Positions 24,026 through 36,050 are shown, counted from the stretch's first letter. The stretch is 64,000 nt of DNA from Polytrichum commune (GCA_950295325.1 OX485807.1:14971001-15035000); one strand, 5' to 3'. Notes: generated by a model not told the origin, from the sequence alone. A program made the numbers and translations.

Positions 24026-25807
24026 ATGGCTCCTACTAAAAAACGATTAGATTTGGGGTTTTTTGCCCCCATCAGTAAAGGAGAAATGGAAAGGAGATCG
24101 GAGTTGGAGTTTGCCGTTTTGAATAACAAGTTGGAGAAAGAACGATCAATGATCAAGCATGCACTTCCAAAGCAACCGGTGGGGAGGCCAAGGAAGGACG
24201 GAACGACGCCATTTCTTAAGCCAAAGGTCGAGCGGATGAAGCCTCTCGTTTCAAAACCAAGGGGCAGCTATAAAATTTCGTTTACTCCTTTTCTTTGGCC
24301 TCCTATTTTCAAAGCAATGCAACAAACTATGAATATTACGAATGCATTGATGTACTTGAGGGCAGCTTATAGACAACCAAGATCCTTACATAACCCCTAT
24401 GACTATCTTGCAAGGAGTATAATGTACGAGTGGTTCCATCCCAATGGCGATCTCAAAGAAAATTACAAGCGTTGTGTGGAACTTGACACGTATTTTGACA
24501 AGGCCTTACAACATTGCCCTATACTCGGTGATTATCCCGCCCTTAGATATGAGATTTGCAATGTACTTAGAAAGCAACGCGCTGGCGGCCAACCACTCTC
24601 CGTTGTTATCATCCAACCCTTCCTAAAAGCCCTTATCCAAAAGTATGAGCCTCAATTACTTGAGGATGAGAAGTTTAAGACTTCCACAAAGTGGATAAGG
24701 GCTTTTATCAAATCTGAACTAAATTGGAGTTATCGTGCTGCAACAACGGCTGCGGGGAAACTTCCAGACGACTTTGAATTGCAAGGATTGACAATGACAC
24801 AAATGTGTGCTTATTTGATTAAGGTTCACAACATTCCTCAATTTCTTGTTGTTAACAGTGATCAAAGTGGTATTCGTTTGGTACCTATAGGAGGAGTAAG
24901 AACATGGGATACTAAGGGAATTAAACAAGTAAGTGTGCATGGAGTAGAGGACAAAAGACAAGTCATTGTAGTTGTTTCATCTGCCGCTACATGTGAAGTT
25001 TTACCTTTTCAAGTTGTATTTCAAGGACTTATTTCTCGAGCTTTATCACCACTAAACAATGGCAGACGAGAATGTGTTGATTGTGGATGGGACTTAACAT
25101 TTAGTCACAATCATTGGTCTACTATGGAGACGTGCAAGAATTTTGTCAATATAATTTTATCAAGCAATCTTCGGTTGTAAACCACTCTCTTTAGTTTACC
25201 CAAAACCCAAGAGATGATTTGGTTGATTGATTGCTGGAGCGTACACATTTCCAAAGAATTCAGGGAGTGGATAAAGGACAATTATCCCTATGTTCAAGTC
25301 TTATACATCCCGGGAAATTGCACTAGGATCTACCAACCTGCATATGTGATCCTACAACGTCCGTTTAAGCATGTTTTTTGTCAATAATTTAATAAGTATA
25401 CGATGAGCATGATTACAAATGAGATTGAACCAAATTCTAGCATCAAGGTTGATTTTAAAATGTCTACCTTGAAACCTCTATTTTCTTCTTGGTTGTTTAC
25501 TTCATGATTATTTATTTGCGATAACCAAGAGATGGTAAAAGTGGGGTGGAGCAACTACGGATTACTTCGTTCATTTGACCTTAAATTTAAAAAAGATGCC
25601 ATGATACAAAACATGAAGTCACCTTTGTTCAAAGAACATACAAACATTCAAGTGGATATAAGCAAAAACATAGAAGATGAAGACATAGATGTCGACGAGA
25701 GTTTGGAAACAACAATGAAAGACACACTTTCAAGAGTTCAAAAATTCTCCACTTCTCATGGTACAGCTTCCATGGCTTCAATCCGTGGAATGACAAAGAA
25801 AAAATAA
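24026..25807 (+). pseudogene. Pogo/CENP-B-like DDE transposase, inactivated
   Basis: One reading frame continues for about 593 codons, interrupted only by TAA (25178-25180), TAA (25385-25387) and TGA (25505-25507), with no frameshift. Met 24026 starts MAPTKKRLDLGFF. An AT-hook-like GRPRK lies at residues 53-57. The first catalytic Asp is in VVNSDQSG (D279) and the second in WLIDCWSVH (D402). The third site reads YQPAYVILQRPFKH, where related transposases have Asp in QPxD, so position 440 is Tyr; spacing D402-440 fits the pogo DD(30-37)D pattern. Pogo-like enzymes cut and paste DNA at TA sites. The tail after 25532 is acidic and Ser-rich and ends TKKK. No flanking inverted repeats were seen. 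Clearly transposon-derived and inactive for transposition. Confidence 0.8.
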
Positions 25808-26876
25808 GTCTGCATGCAACAACATTTCGGTGAATATTTTATATCAACTCAAATTTAGTTTTGTTACATTCCATTCAATTTAAAAGCCAAATTTCAAATC
25901 TGCTCTGATTTTGATTTAATTTCTTATATATTAAAGTAACATTTAGAAAACTTACCAACCCTAATGATTTTTGGAACATTACCAAGAAGATTGTGCACTA
26001 TATGATAAGTACGGGGCTTCTTTTTATGACAGTATTTAAAATCTTTCTAGTACCTTCCCATTTCCTTACACCTTTGTTGTATATTCCTCTCAATTTTGTC
26101 CTACCATACTTTCGAATAGTATAACTCTCAACTAACTCACTCGCTTCAAATGAAACTTGGTACACTTATTGAGTACCTTACTAAAAGTTCACACATCAAA
26201 ATTTAGCACAAACAGAGCTTAAACCATAAAATTATACATGATTTACTAATTCTACCTTCCTAGCATAAATGTTGTGTTATAATATCCGGTTACTAAAACA
26301 TTCGTAACTTCTAACCTTTAAGTTCAATCAATCTCAAATTTTGACACACAATAGATAGATAAAATCGAAAGGTAGTATCAAATTCTTGTAGCCATAGCTA
26401 TGATACTCTAAAAGATCCATAATTTCTAACATTGTTCTCTTAGTTGCCTTTGCTTCTAGATACCCTTCACTTCAATTCCTTACAACTTTTTTTTCCAAAA
26501 GACTGAAGCTTCCCAAATTTTACCTGAATACTTATATCTCACAAGGAACATTCTCTCAAATTTTCATATCAATCGAACACACCCATCATCCACAATTCAC
26601 AAATTCTTCACTCCAAAGTTTTGCTCACTTAATAATCAATAAAACAATACAAATAGTGCCCTTAGTGCAACCTATTTATTCTAAATTCTTACTTCTACAC
26701 CCTCATGTATATAGTAGAGCTTCCTAAATTTTTTTTTATCTCAAAATGCTAAAAATTCCTTCAAGTCTACACAAATACCAATTCCAAATGCTAACTTCGC
26801 CCCTCAACACCCTTCTAACACCCCTTAAATATTCTTCCACTTTGTCTCTTTCGGCCAATAAGATAGCTTTGGATAA
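25808..26876. other. AT-rich sequence downstream of the transposase
   Basis: There is no gene or sharp repeat boundary. Direct phrases are weakly repetitive (AAATTTTxACAC, CTTCCTAAATT), which suggests very old repeat debris. Confidence 0.35.
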
Positions 26877-27090
26877 TGACTTCTAGAACCCGTAAGCGGC
26901 TAACTAATATGAGACCTTTGGATTAAAGGCTTCTAGACCCCTTGTCCCGCTAGAAATAGAAAAGTTTTGAGTTAAGGCTTATCCGGCAAGCTAATAGGAA
27001 AGTTTGGGTTTAAGGCTTCCAAAACCCTTATCCGGCTAACCAATAGGAAACTTTAAGGTTATGCCTTCTATAACCCTTATGTGGTTAGGT
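26877..27090 (+). repeat. Minisatellite of about 45-50-bp units
   Basis: About five degenerate units carry GGCTTCTAGAACCCTTATCC, GGCTAACCAATAGGAAA and CTTTGGGTTAA in order. Confidence 0.6.
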
Positions 27091-27917
27091 AACGGCCACC
27101 ACCGGTAAATCCTATCTTTCCCAAATTCTACCTATCACACCCTTGTACCAAGTCACTCGGTCTTGAACTTAAGACTTGTTCTCAACTTAAACAACTAACT
27201 TAGATCATTATATTAATATCTATTTGAAAATAACAATAACATATAAAAATACCTAAGTTCTAAGTAGTAGCCGGCCCATATCACGACAACGTCCTTGCAG
27301 CCTATGGATCATATGTACATGCAACAAAGAGCCAAAACATCAAAGGGGTTTTGAGAAAGAAGAAGAAGTGAATAACATCTTATCAAAGAGTGGAAGGAAC
27401 AAGAACACAATGACGAACACAATACAACTTGATATGAAAAAAAAAAAACGAACATCATCTAAGAGTCAATGTAGGAAGCCCGGTATATTGCTTCTTCTCT
27501 ATACATTCATTAACTTCATGTTTGTTTTAGCATTTTTGAGTAGCACTTTCTTTTAGCATTTTTTACCTATAAACAAAAACGATGTTGTGTAAAAACAGAG
27601 GCAAATATTTCAACTTGAACTATCTTGGTAAACACCACGTTATGTCAACATTTATGATCAAGTTCAGACATACAGTGTATGAATATACTTTTTTGAACAT
27701 ACAATGTATGCAGTTATGACCTGGTGTGAGACAAAAAGAAAAGTGTAAAAACATAAAAACCACTATATATTTCTGCCACCAAAAGAAATCGGACATAGTG
27801 TGGTGCACACTGGTTCCAGGCAATTATTGAAAAACTAGCAAATGTGCAAAACTGCTCCGCAAACAAAGCGTCTCAGTTAGAAAATGTCTTCTGCCATGAG
27901 ATAAGAAATTTTTGCAG

Positions 27918-28065
27918 TCCTCTACTTTTGAGAAAGATATAATGAGTCAGAATTATCCTCACCTTGAAACTGCAAAACTTGATCCAGAAGTAGATGAAAT
28001 GATATTGTCTGGTGTTATTGAAGACACTATCCAAAATTTTAAAACAAGCTTGATATCAAAGAATG
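27918..28065 (+). pseudogene. Exon-like coding fragment, family unknown
   Basis: After a good acceptor (AATTTTTGCAG) an open frame encodes SSTFEKDIMSQNYPHLE, then TAKLDPEVDEMILSGVIEDT and IQNFKTS. The sequence looks protein-like and ends near a possible donor AAT|GTTAGT. No joining exons are evident. It lies only 18 bp from the opposite-strand exon at 28084, so both cannot belong to one ordinary gene. Confidence 0.3.
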
Positions 28066-28083
28066 TTAGTCTTATGCACCCAC

Positions 28084-28588
28084 CTTGATGTGGCTAACAA
28101 TTGAATGTGCATCAAAGATTGGAGGTTGAAGGTCAAAGTCAGCCAACAGAGGCATCAAGTGTTGAACATATGTTGTTCTCTCCTGCTCTGCCACCTGAAG
28201 CATCCAGACTCATACTCTGTTATATCTTGCCATCTAGGAATATATATCTTAACAACAACTTATGCAATGAAGTACAAAAGCTAAGCTAACCATAATAAAA
28301 ATAAACTAAAGTTCAGTGACATAAACAAACCTGGAGGGCATAATTTAGGCGAATATTTTCTTCAAGAACATTTTGTCGATAAGACAATGCCTTCGATGCA
28401 GCATCCACCAGGCCCTGTTGTTGCTGATCATACGCTTGTCTTGTTCAACACAAAGATCAGGTTTAACTCTTTCCAGATAGGAACTAGTAATGACATAAAT
28501 GCAACCAAGGATCCAAACAGATACCCACCAGTCGAAGCTCTGCAACTCTCCGCTCAAGGATCATCTTCTCACTTACAAGTTGAGCCTC
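28084..28588 (-). pseudogene. Three exons of a conserved plant coiled-coil protein (fragment)
   Basis: Minus-strand exons 28588-28525, 28434-28331 and 28194-28084 are joined by GT-AG introns with matching phases (1, then 0). Together they encode EAQLVSEKMILERRVAELRL, then AYDQQQQGLVDAASKALSYR and EENIRLNYALQ, then VAEQERTTYVQHLMPLLADF and DLQPPIFDAHSIVSHIK. This matches my memory of a conserved but uncharacterised plant coiled-coil protein family; I cannot name it with certainty. Neither the N-terminal nor the C-terminal exons are recognisable nearby, so this is a fragment: either a truncated pseudogene or a piece carried by a transposon. Confidence 0.5.
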
Positions 28589-28599
28589 CTGCATAAAAG

Positions 28600-29420
28600 A
28601 TCGGAAGAACATGTTAGTGAAAAGTACCTATCATGGTACATTCATGTTTAGGATATTCACAAGGTCATCCTCCAGAAGCTGTTTAATATACTTGGTGGTC
28701 AACATTTTATCTTGAAGATCAAAGATGCTACTAAACAAAGAACAATGTATCCAGAATCTTGCAGCCACATTGTCATGTAAACTAAGATCGTTAAACACAA
28801 CAGATCGAGTGTCGTCATCAACATCAATTAGCAAAATAAACATAGCAAACTAATATGCTAAACAACCACCTCTTCAAGATGAGGGTTTCTCTCTCCAAGC
28901 TCAAGAAACTAAGAAGTCTTCTTACAAAGCTCAAGAAACTCTGAAATTCACACACAAAAGTCAAGCTATCTCTCACTCCACAAAGGGAAAATCCAAGAGT
29001 GCAAGTGATGGAGAAAAAATGCAAAGGCTTACTCATGATCTACTACACCATAGCCATAAGATAGCAACAACAAGCTCTCTCTCTCTCAAAACACACTCAC
29101 AAGACTTGACTTGACAACAATGGCAAGTCAAGATGCCTTCCTCTCCACATAACCCCAATCCTATGTGGATTTCATCCATGGAGTGGATGAACAACTAACT
29201 AGGACTCCCAATGGAGTCCATAATCCATCCAAACACACATGGACTCCTAATGGAGTCCATTTACTCCTAATTTGACGTGACTTGGCCCCCGATGTCGCCT
29301 CACGTGACACCATGTTTTAGCAAAAACTTTGGTTATTTGGTAAAGTCAGGTGGGGAGGGGGCATTAGTAATTGAACAAAAGTTGGATCTTGATTTGGCAT
29401 TTAGTGTCAAAGATTCCACA
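28600..29420. other. Spacer with small direct and inverted repeats
   Basis: Around 29200-29270 the phrase GGACTCC(C/T)AATGGAGTCCA occurs twice and is itself palindromic. CTCAAGAAACT recurs at 28900-28942. The minus-strand 70-codon ORFs show no motif. Confidence 0.35.
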
Positions 29421-29427
29421 CTTAGGA

Positions 29428-29833
29428 ACTACGCTAAAAAGGATATTTAGTGTTTGATTATCTCTAATGTTGTTACCATCCCACACTGCTCAACACTAAT
29501 TTTCAATTCCTTGATAGTTAGTGTTAAACATAAATGTGCCGCTACCTTTCCTATTGTCACCTCCCTTTCTGTAAGCATGGATTTCAATGGACTTGCGATT
29601 TTAGGGGTGGCGCCCCACCTTCCTGCTTGCTAATCTCTTGTTTGCCAAGGTCAATGGCATTTTTTTCATATCTTACTAACACTCAATTCAAACATGTAAC
29701 TTCCACATATTACCATAGTGGATATTTAGTGTTTGAGTTTACAGTTAATGTTACTTACTTTCATAGGGTTATTGACATTTAGTGTATGTGTTCGTATTTA
29801 GTGTATCAAACACTAGATATCATTTCTAGTGTA
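29428..29833 (+). mobile_element. MITE family D, copy 1
   Basis: It shares its ends and body with 58646-58974: AGGATATTTAGTGTTTGATT at the left and ATTTAGTGTATCAAACACTA near the right. It carries an internal segment absent from the other copy. Confidence 0.6.
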
Positions 29834-29884
29834 ACTTTCAACATGATACATAGCAAAAATATTTGGTCCTTCACATCACTCACT

Positions 29885-30245
29885 TACACTATGAACTTTG
29901 TAATATCATGCTTGTGGCAACCAAAGTGCACGTGATATTAAGGAAATTTGTAATGTTAACATGGATGCGTGATTAAAGAGAATTAGTGTAGCATTTGACA
30001 TCATGGAATTGCACAAAGTCAACATTGCAATAATGACACAAATTACTATAATGACAACATGATGCGTGTGAGCGTGTGGTCTGAATTCTTTGGTGGTTTG
30101 TTTTAATATCAAAACCCATGATATGTGGGAGGGAACTTGACAATAAGGAGTGAGATTTAAATTGAGAACATCCATTCCCCAAGGTTTTGGGATATAAGAG
30201 GAGGAGTAACATTAAGGAGGTTGATATTACGGAGCTTAGAATGTA
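29885..30245 (+). mobile_element. MITE family B, copy 2
   Basis: It starts TACACTATGAACTTTGTAAT and ends ATTACGGAGCTTAGAATGTA. It shares the 7530-8005 interior (GTGGCAACCAAAGTGCACGT) but is about 115 bp shorter. Confidence 0.6.
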
Positions 30246-30302
30246 TCAAAGATGGGTCTTAAATGGTCTCTTTTTAAATACTTCACATGTAATGGAATAA
30301 AC

Positions 30303-30340
30303 ATGTATGTATGTATGTATGTATGTATGTATGTATACAC
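30303..30340. repeat. (ATGT)n microsatellite
   Basis: About eight uninterrupted units. Confidence 0.9.
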
Positions 30341-30601
30341 ACACTTTCTCAAAAGCCTCTAAGCTCCTATTCGTTATGGGTTTTTCCCCTTCCATCTTTT
30401 ACATTTTCTTTAGGGGCTCTTTCAAGCTCGGTACACAAAACAAAACAAAACAAACGGTTATGTTGTCACTTAAGTATGTGATTCAATGTTTTGTATTGGA
30501 GGTTTTTTTGTTGAAAGTATTAGGTTCTCCTTTTTGTAGAATTTACTATTTGAGGAAAATCACCGGATCATTGATGCAAATATTTTGTCATTTTCCACCA
30601 A

Positions 30602-30825
30602 TGTCCGGGGAGAATTGGCGGTTAGTTACAGATGAACCGGTTGAGTTTGAGAAATACCTGGTTGAAGTTGGAGACTTCAGGAGAATTACCGATCATTTTA
30701 GAGGAATCCATAGAATATACCTCAAATGAATAAAGCAAAACCAGAAGATGCCAACATGTAACCAGTTGCATTTAGAATCACTAGGATCTTGACCGACTCT
30801 ATATGCCCAAAAACTTCCCGGGCAC
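30602..30825 (+). mobile_element. MITE family C, copy in direct orientation
   Basis: It runs from GTCCGGGGAGAATTGG to CTTCCCGGGCAC. The interior matches 52393-52618 (CAGATGAACCGGTTGAGTTT; AGGATCTTGACCGACT). The short ORF spanning it is not a gene. Confidence 0.65.
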
Positions 30826-30842
30826 TATTCTCCACCATCTTA

Positions 30843-31380
30843 GGGCCACTTTACACCTAGAGGCCGGGCCAATTCGTTGTGTAAGAGGCTTGAAATCCTC
30901 ACTTGTGATTGGCCAATAGGTTGAAATCGGCCCCAACCCCTTTACACCTAGAGGCCGGGCCAATTTGGTGGTATGAATTTTTTAACAAAAAATGCATGGT
31001 ATGACATAGCCCGAACTCATTGAATTGGGTGCACCCAAAATGGAAGGCCAATTCTTGGCCTCGGGACCAATGTCATTTTTCTATTTATAAAAAAACATTT
31101 TTTCAATCAAATGTGATTTGTTTAGCGAACCATATCCATTGCATTATGTGGAAATATGAACGGTTTTATGCTAGAATATGCAAGATCCGTTGGATTATGC
31201 TAGATTTATTGATTCGACCTAGCTTCTTGGCCCTAAGGCCTTTACATATGGGAAAATTGGTCCCCGTTATAATCTTATTATAATGTGTAGTTGAGGCCGG
31301 CCTCCAACCCAAAAAGATCTGAAATTTCATACAATCAACCTCAAGGGGAATTGGCCCAGCCTCTAGGTGTAAAGCGGCCC
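30843..31380 (+). mobile_element. PIF/Harbinger (Tourist-like) MITE, 538 bp
   Basis: The ends GGGCCACTTTACACCTAGAG and CTCTAGGTGTAAAGCGGCCC are inverted repeats of about 33 bp, flanked by TTA on both sides (30840-30842 and 31381-31383). TTA duplications and GGGCC ends are diagnostic of this superfamily. A second copy of the left-end phrase lies inside, near 30941, suggesting an internal rearrangement. Confidence 0.85.
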
Positions 31381-31383
31381 TTA

Positions 31384-32092
31384 GTATGCAGCTCGTGTTT
31401 ATAACCAAACAAAACAGAATCTCAAGAAATTTCGGTTGATTACGAATCCATATTTGTTTTCTAAAAACAAAAAAAGTTCCAATTCATTTTGTGGAGACCA
31501 CCTACAATGTTACTAGGTTTAAAACTCATCTTTCACAACTTTCTTCAATAAAATACTTCATGTTAGACATGCGAATCATGTTGTACGATGCATCTCTGAT
31601 TGTACACGAATCCATGAACCTTAAATGATGAACCTATCAAAACACCTCCTAAGATGTGAACACTTAGTGAAGTACGAGGGGATAACCATTCACGAACTCT
31701 TACGATCTCGAGACTTTTGGAGGTAACAAACGATCTCAATAGCTACATTGCAAGGAAAAAAATAACCAAAAAAATGACCTTTTTTTATAGACAATGTCGG
31801 ATGGGTTTGAATCGAGAGTCCCGTTTTGGGATGTTTTTGTTATTCGGGGTTAAGTGACAAACGGTTTCAGAGGGCTCCATCGTTTGCTTGTAGCTTCTTT
31901 CCTCTCAGTGCCCATAGCATGGGCAATCTATTCAAAGCTATGGCTCGAGTCCACTGTCAAGATAAGCAAAGCCTGCTCACTGCCTGGCACACAGCCGGCA
32001 CACGCTGTCAGTCCAGATCATTCTCACATGTCTAGCTTAGGCCTGGTGGCTCATTTCTAATGTATAATAGATCGATTGATCGATCGAGATCC
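31384..32092. other. Spacer without recognised features
   Basis: No gene. A run of GATC units (ATCGATTGATCGATCGAGATC) precedes the family A element. 31850-32040 is somewhat more GC-rich but shows no splice-linked coding pattern. Confidence 0.35.
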
Positions 32093-32094
32093 TA

Positions 32095-32516
32095 AGGTAG
32101 AAATACCATGAGCCGTGAAAATAAGGTGATTCACATTGACGACGTAGTCTTTACAATCATGAGATAATTTCCCAAGATAGACGAGAAGGATTCGTGAAGA
32201 ATGCAAGTTGTTTCATATTATTTTGCCCTGTACAAAAAATTCTACAATTTTTTAAAGTGGAAAGTTGTCAAACCCTCTACTCGTTCATTAGATTCTCCCT
32301 ACACTGAACACGGTAATCCGCATTTGCATACAGAACATCACCTAAATTGGTTACCTCGTGAGTGCATTGAAACTTAACTCCCATTGGCTACACTAAGTGT
32401 ACACGCACTGACGTTGCCGCCTCGCCATGATCGGTTTCAGAAACGGCACTTCACTATTATGACGGCGGTCTAGTGCACGGGTAGAGGGTGGTTAACCGGT
32501 TTGGGTGTCTTTACCT
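32095..32516 (-). mobile_element. MITE family A, copy 3 (inverted)
   Basis: It starts AGGTAGAAATACCATGAGC and ends GGTGTCTTTACCT, with TA at 32093-32094 and 32517-32518. The body is the reverse complement of copies 1 and 2. Confidence 0.8.
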
Positions 32517-32519
32517 TAG

Positions 32520-32790
32520 TGGGTGTTTCCAAGTCCAACCAGTTACGTGTTCACATCTTTTCTTTCGGGTTTTCTATATGAATTTGAGGTATGATTTGGG
32601 CGAACCAACCCATACACTCGTTTCTTGTTGGACGCCGAAACCCTTGCCTCCAAGGAACCAATGTACAGGTTGTTTCGCCCCAACCTTTGAGGTATATTCT
32701 CTACGTTCCTCCATGTTGATCGGTAATTTTCCTAAAGTCTTGAACTTCAGCCAATTATCTCTCAAACTCAACCGGTTCATCTGGAACTTG
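32520..32790 (-). mobile_element. MITE family C copy, interrupted by a 93-bp element
   Basis: Reverse-orientation family C text (AAGTCCAACCAGTTACGTG at the left, AACTCAACCGGTTCATC at the right) is split by 32593-32685. Removing the insert and one copy of its 10-bp target duplication restores the family sequence. Confidence 0.65.
32593..32685 (+). mobile_element. 93-bp miniature element, copy 2, with 10-bp target duplication
   Basis: The ends GATTTGGGCGAACCAACC and GGTTGTTTCGCCCCAACC are inverted. The direct repeat TTTGAGGTAT flanks it (32583-32592 and 32686-32695). A 9-10-bp duplication suggests mobilisation by a MULE-type transposase. Confidence 0.8.
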
Positions 32791-32813
32791 TGAAGAAAGC
32801 TTTTATTTTTCTT

Positions 32814-33720
32814 CAAGTGATCACATACTACGCCCTCCTAGGAAGTAGAGTATTTTTGCAACGTAAGCTTGGCATCTACATCGAATGGTGTTTAAAAAAT
32901 GGTGTCTAGTAGTTGGGCACATACTCCAATCTCATCGTAACATATGTTTAGATCACTCTCACATGTCTTGTTGAGGTCCGCAACTCGTTTCTAAGGTACG
33001 TGGCCCCTCTTGTGGCCATTTCCAACACTCCATACAATTTTGACCATTGGATTGGGAATTATCTCATCTGCTTACTGATTGCAAACTACACAAGTATGTC
33101 ATTACAGGTTTTCATATTGTAAGTTGCTATGTGGAAGTTGTTGGAGGTCAAAGTGAAGAAGATTTTTATTTTCTGCAAGTGATCATATAGGCCCTCCTGA
33201 TAAGTAGTGTGCTTTTGCAACCTAGGCTTAGCACTTGCATTGCATGGTGTTTTAAAGAACGATGTCTATGTTTTGAACACGTACTCCATCTCACTGTAAC
33301 ATGTGTTTAGATCATGTTCACATGCGTAGCTAAGGTCCGGCAGCTCATAACTGAGGTATGTGGCCCTCTTGCGGGCATTTCCAATGCCCCAAACACCGAT
33401 GGATTGAGAATTATCTCATCCGGCTGCCAATTGCAAATTACGCATTTATGTCATTCCAAGCTTCATAATGTAAGTTGCTATGTAAAAGTTGTTGGAGGTC
33501 AAAGTGTAGAAGGATTTATTTTTTATTTATTTATTTTTCTTCAAGTGATCACATAGACCCTCCTAATAAGTAGTGTGTTTTTGCAACCTAAGTTAAGCAC
33601 TTGCATTGCATGATGTTTTAAAAAATGGTGCCTATGGTGTGAACACATAATCTAGTTTCATTGTATGACACATGTCTTTTGGGTGTCCATTCTTCACTTT
33701 GATGTTTGTCATATGCCATT
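32814..33720 (+). repeat. Tandem array, about 2.5 units of about 365 bp
   Basis: CAAGTGATCACATA(C/G) or a variant recurs near 32814, 33176 and 33543. Each unit then has CCTCCTxATAAGTAGTGTG, TTTTGCAACCTAGGCTTAGC, GGTGTTTTAAA and ATGTGTTTAGATCA. The last unit is cut short near 33650 by a different repeat. Confidence 0.75.
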
Positions 33721-34439
33721 AGAAATATAGTGTCCAATTAAGAAGAGCGACCACATAGCTTGGGAACCCCTTACACTACAGCGGTTGAGAGTTCAACAAA
33801 GGAAAGGAGGTCATGGCAAGGAGCCTCTTGTGTATGATTGTTCACTTAGATTCATTTTTACACTCAAGATTTCAACTTGAGAGTTTGAACTTTTTTAACA
33901 GCCTCAAAACACTAGACGTGACCTTTGATAATGGATCCCATGGAGAACGGTTATGACAAGCTCTCGGTCAAAATCCCCAATTGCTTCATGGAAGGAGCTT
34001 AGGAATGTCATAAGTTCAAGCTCTCATTTTGTGGGCCCCAACCCAATGGGCTTTCAAGCAAGGGTGGGAAAACCCAACTTTTTACCGCCGATGCATTGGG
34101 TTTTTGGTTTTAATGCAAAAAACCCAGTTTCCGCGAATAAAAACGATGTTTTAATTCCAACACTTGACACCCGGCACTTGGCACCGCCATTGGCGGACCA
34201 TAGGCCTTTTGCCTTATAATCTCAACTTATCTAAGACAAAACCGAATAAAACCGGATTTTGCTGGACCTCAGATGATTGGATTTTACAAAAAAAAAACCA
34301 TGAAAAACACTATTGTAAAAAACCACATGATGCCAACCTTGCTTTCAGGCATTTTTTGTTATAAATGCTCCTTTGTTTAGTATCATCCCCCTTGGTATCT
34401 CCCTTTGAGCATGGCCACTTTACACTAAGGTAGACGTGC

Positions 34440-35010
34440 CTAATTCAATTACTTATCTTAGTGAGACACCTATATTTTAGTGGTATTTGGTTTGGTGCAG
34501 TGATTTTTAATTTGGCTATGTGCCAGTGATTTGTGAATCTTAAAAAAAAAATGGAGTATAGTATGTATTCCATTTTGCGGATGAAATAGCCAATAATATC
34601 CCCCAAAATCATAAAAATGTGGATGAGATTGCCATCATTGGGATGAATGCGTATAGATTTGGATGAATTGTTGTTTAACCATCCATATGTAGCTTTGTCA
34701 CTCCAATAATTGTGGCCAATACTCCTCTCTTGAAACCTTGAAATTAAAAACATTGGTTTGGTGTGGCTTCAAGAATGAATACCGAATAGACGCATGTTTA
34801 AAGAAATTGAACTACATGCTCAGACGATGATAATTATTCTAAATTCAATAGTCACATAATTGGGGTGCCAACGTGACCATATAATGATCATGAGGATCCT
34901 TAATGTGATAATGAAAAATAAAAATAAAAATCATATGAGATCCCCAAAAAAATGAGGAAAGTGGCTATGGCCTCAATTTGGATTTGCTAACCATCTTGTA
35001 CTAATCGCAC
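34440..35010 (+). repeat. Dispersed repeat family E, diverged copy
   Basis: It shares landmarks with copies at 43.6-44.1, 49.1-49.5, 50.3-50.7, 56.2-56.5, 59.4-59.7 and 63.0-63.4 kb: a phrase near GGTATTTGGTTTGG, ACATGCTCAGACGATGATAA, and a tail TTTGGATTTGCTAACCATCT followed by CCTAGGxAAA. It is older than the others and lacks the G/C run. Confidence 0.45.
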
Positions 35011-35019
35011 ATTTTCCTT

Positions 35020-36050
35020 CCTAGGGAAAAGGGGGCTAATCACAGTTGTAAACATTTAAGACCCATCTAGCTTAGCTCAAACTATTGAGAGCTTGTCGAT
35101 TGACCTTGAAGATTTGTCAAGCTCTTGGGGCACATGCACAGTTGGGTGTACCCAAAAAGGATTGCCCACACCAAAAGTGTCAATTTTTTTAAGGCTTTGA
35201 AGTAGCTCAAAATACACCTTCTTGTAAACGTAAGAAAATGGTAGGCCTTTGTTCTAACAGAGACTATTAAATATTGTTTTAACATAAACTGATGGTATTT
35301 AATGATGTTGAATTATTATAAATGTCCTTCTTGTTGCATTAAGGACTTGTTGCATCTGCTTATTTTTCAAAAAGAAAAGCAAAGTAATGCCTTTAATGTG
35401 GAAAACCATACATCATAAGATGTAACATAGTTCAATCAATCTATAAATATCAACATGGAGCTCATAAATATGTAAATATCCATTTTTGCATAGAGTATAG
35501 ATTTATAAATAAATGCATCCAATTATAACCAACATGGCAACATGCAAAAGGACCTTCATTTGGAAGATATTTAGTGGTTTGGAAAGAAAATCAAACAAAT
35601 CAAGATTTAAGGGAGTGGTAAAAACCTAAAGCAATCTTGAACACATAGAAAACATGCCAAAGTATTTATCTCAAGCATCAAGTGCCTCAAAATTATAATT
35701 ATGAAAAAATAACATCAATTACAAAAAGAAAAAAGAAAAAGGTCCATGGTTCTTGAAGGGGTATCTCAACCGTGCATGTACCCCTCGATTGTGTTATGCT
35801 TTGGATACAAGGTTATCAAGCTTGAGCTTCCAACTTGGATGCACACAAGGTTCAATGATATAATGACTAGACAATGGAATACCAATTGCTTTCAAGAAAA
35901 GAAAAGGAACGAAAAATGAACGCCAATATTACTACTGGTGTGAATTTGAGCATGTTGGCCCATCCTTGTTCAAGAGTTCCCTTGGTACAAGGTTGGGTTT
36001 ACTACCTACCTTTCAGTGGGTGGAACCTGTTTTTAAAAGAAAAAAAATGC
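35020..36050. other. AT-rich spacer beyond the LINE 3' end
   Basis: No coding sequence. The A-rich stretch at 35700-35745 is not in the orientation expected for the LINE's own poly(A) tail. Confidence 0.35.
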
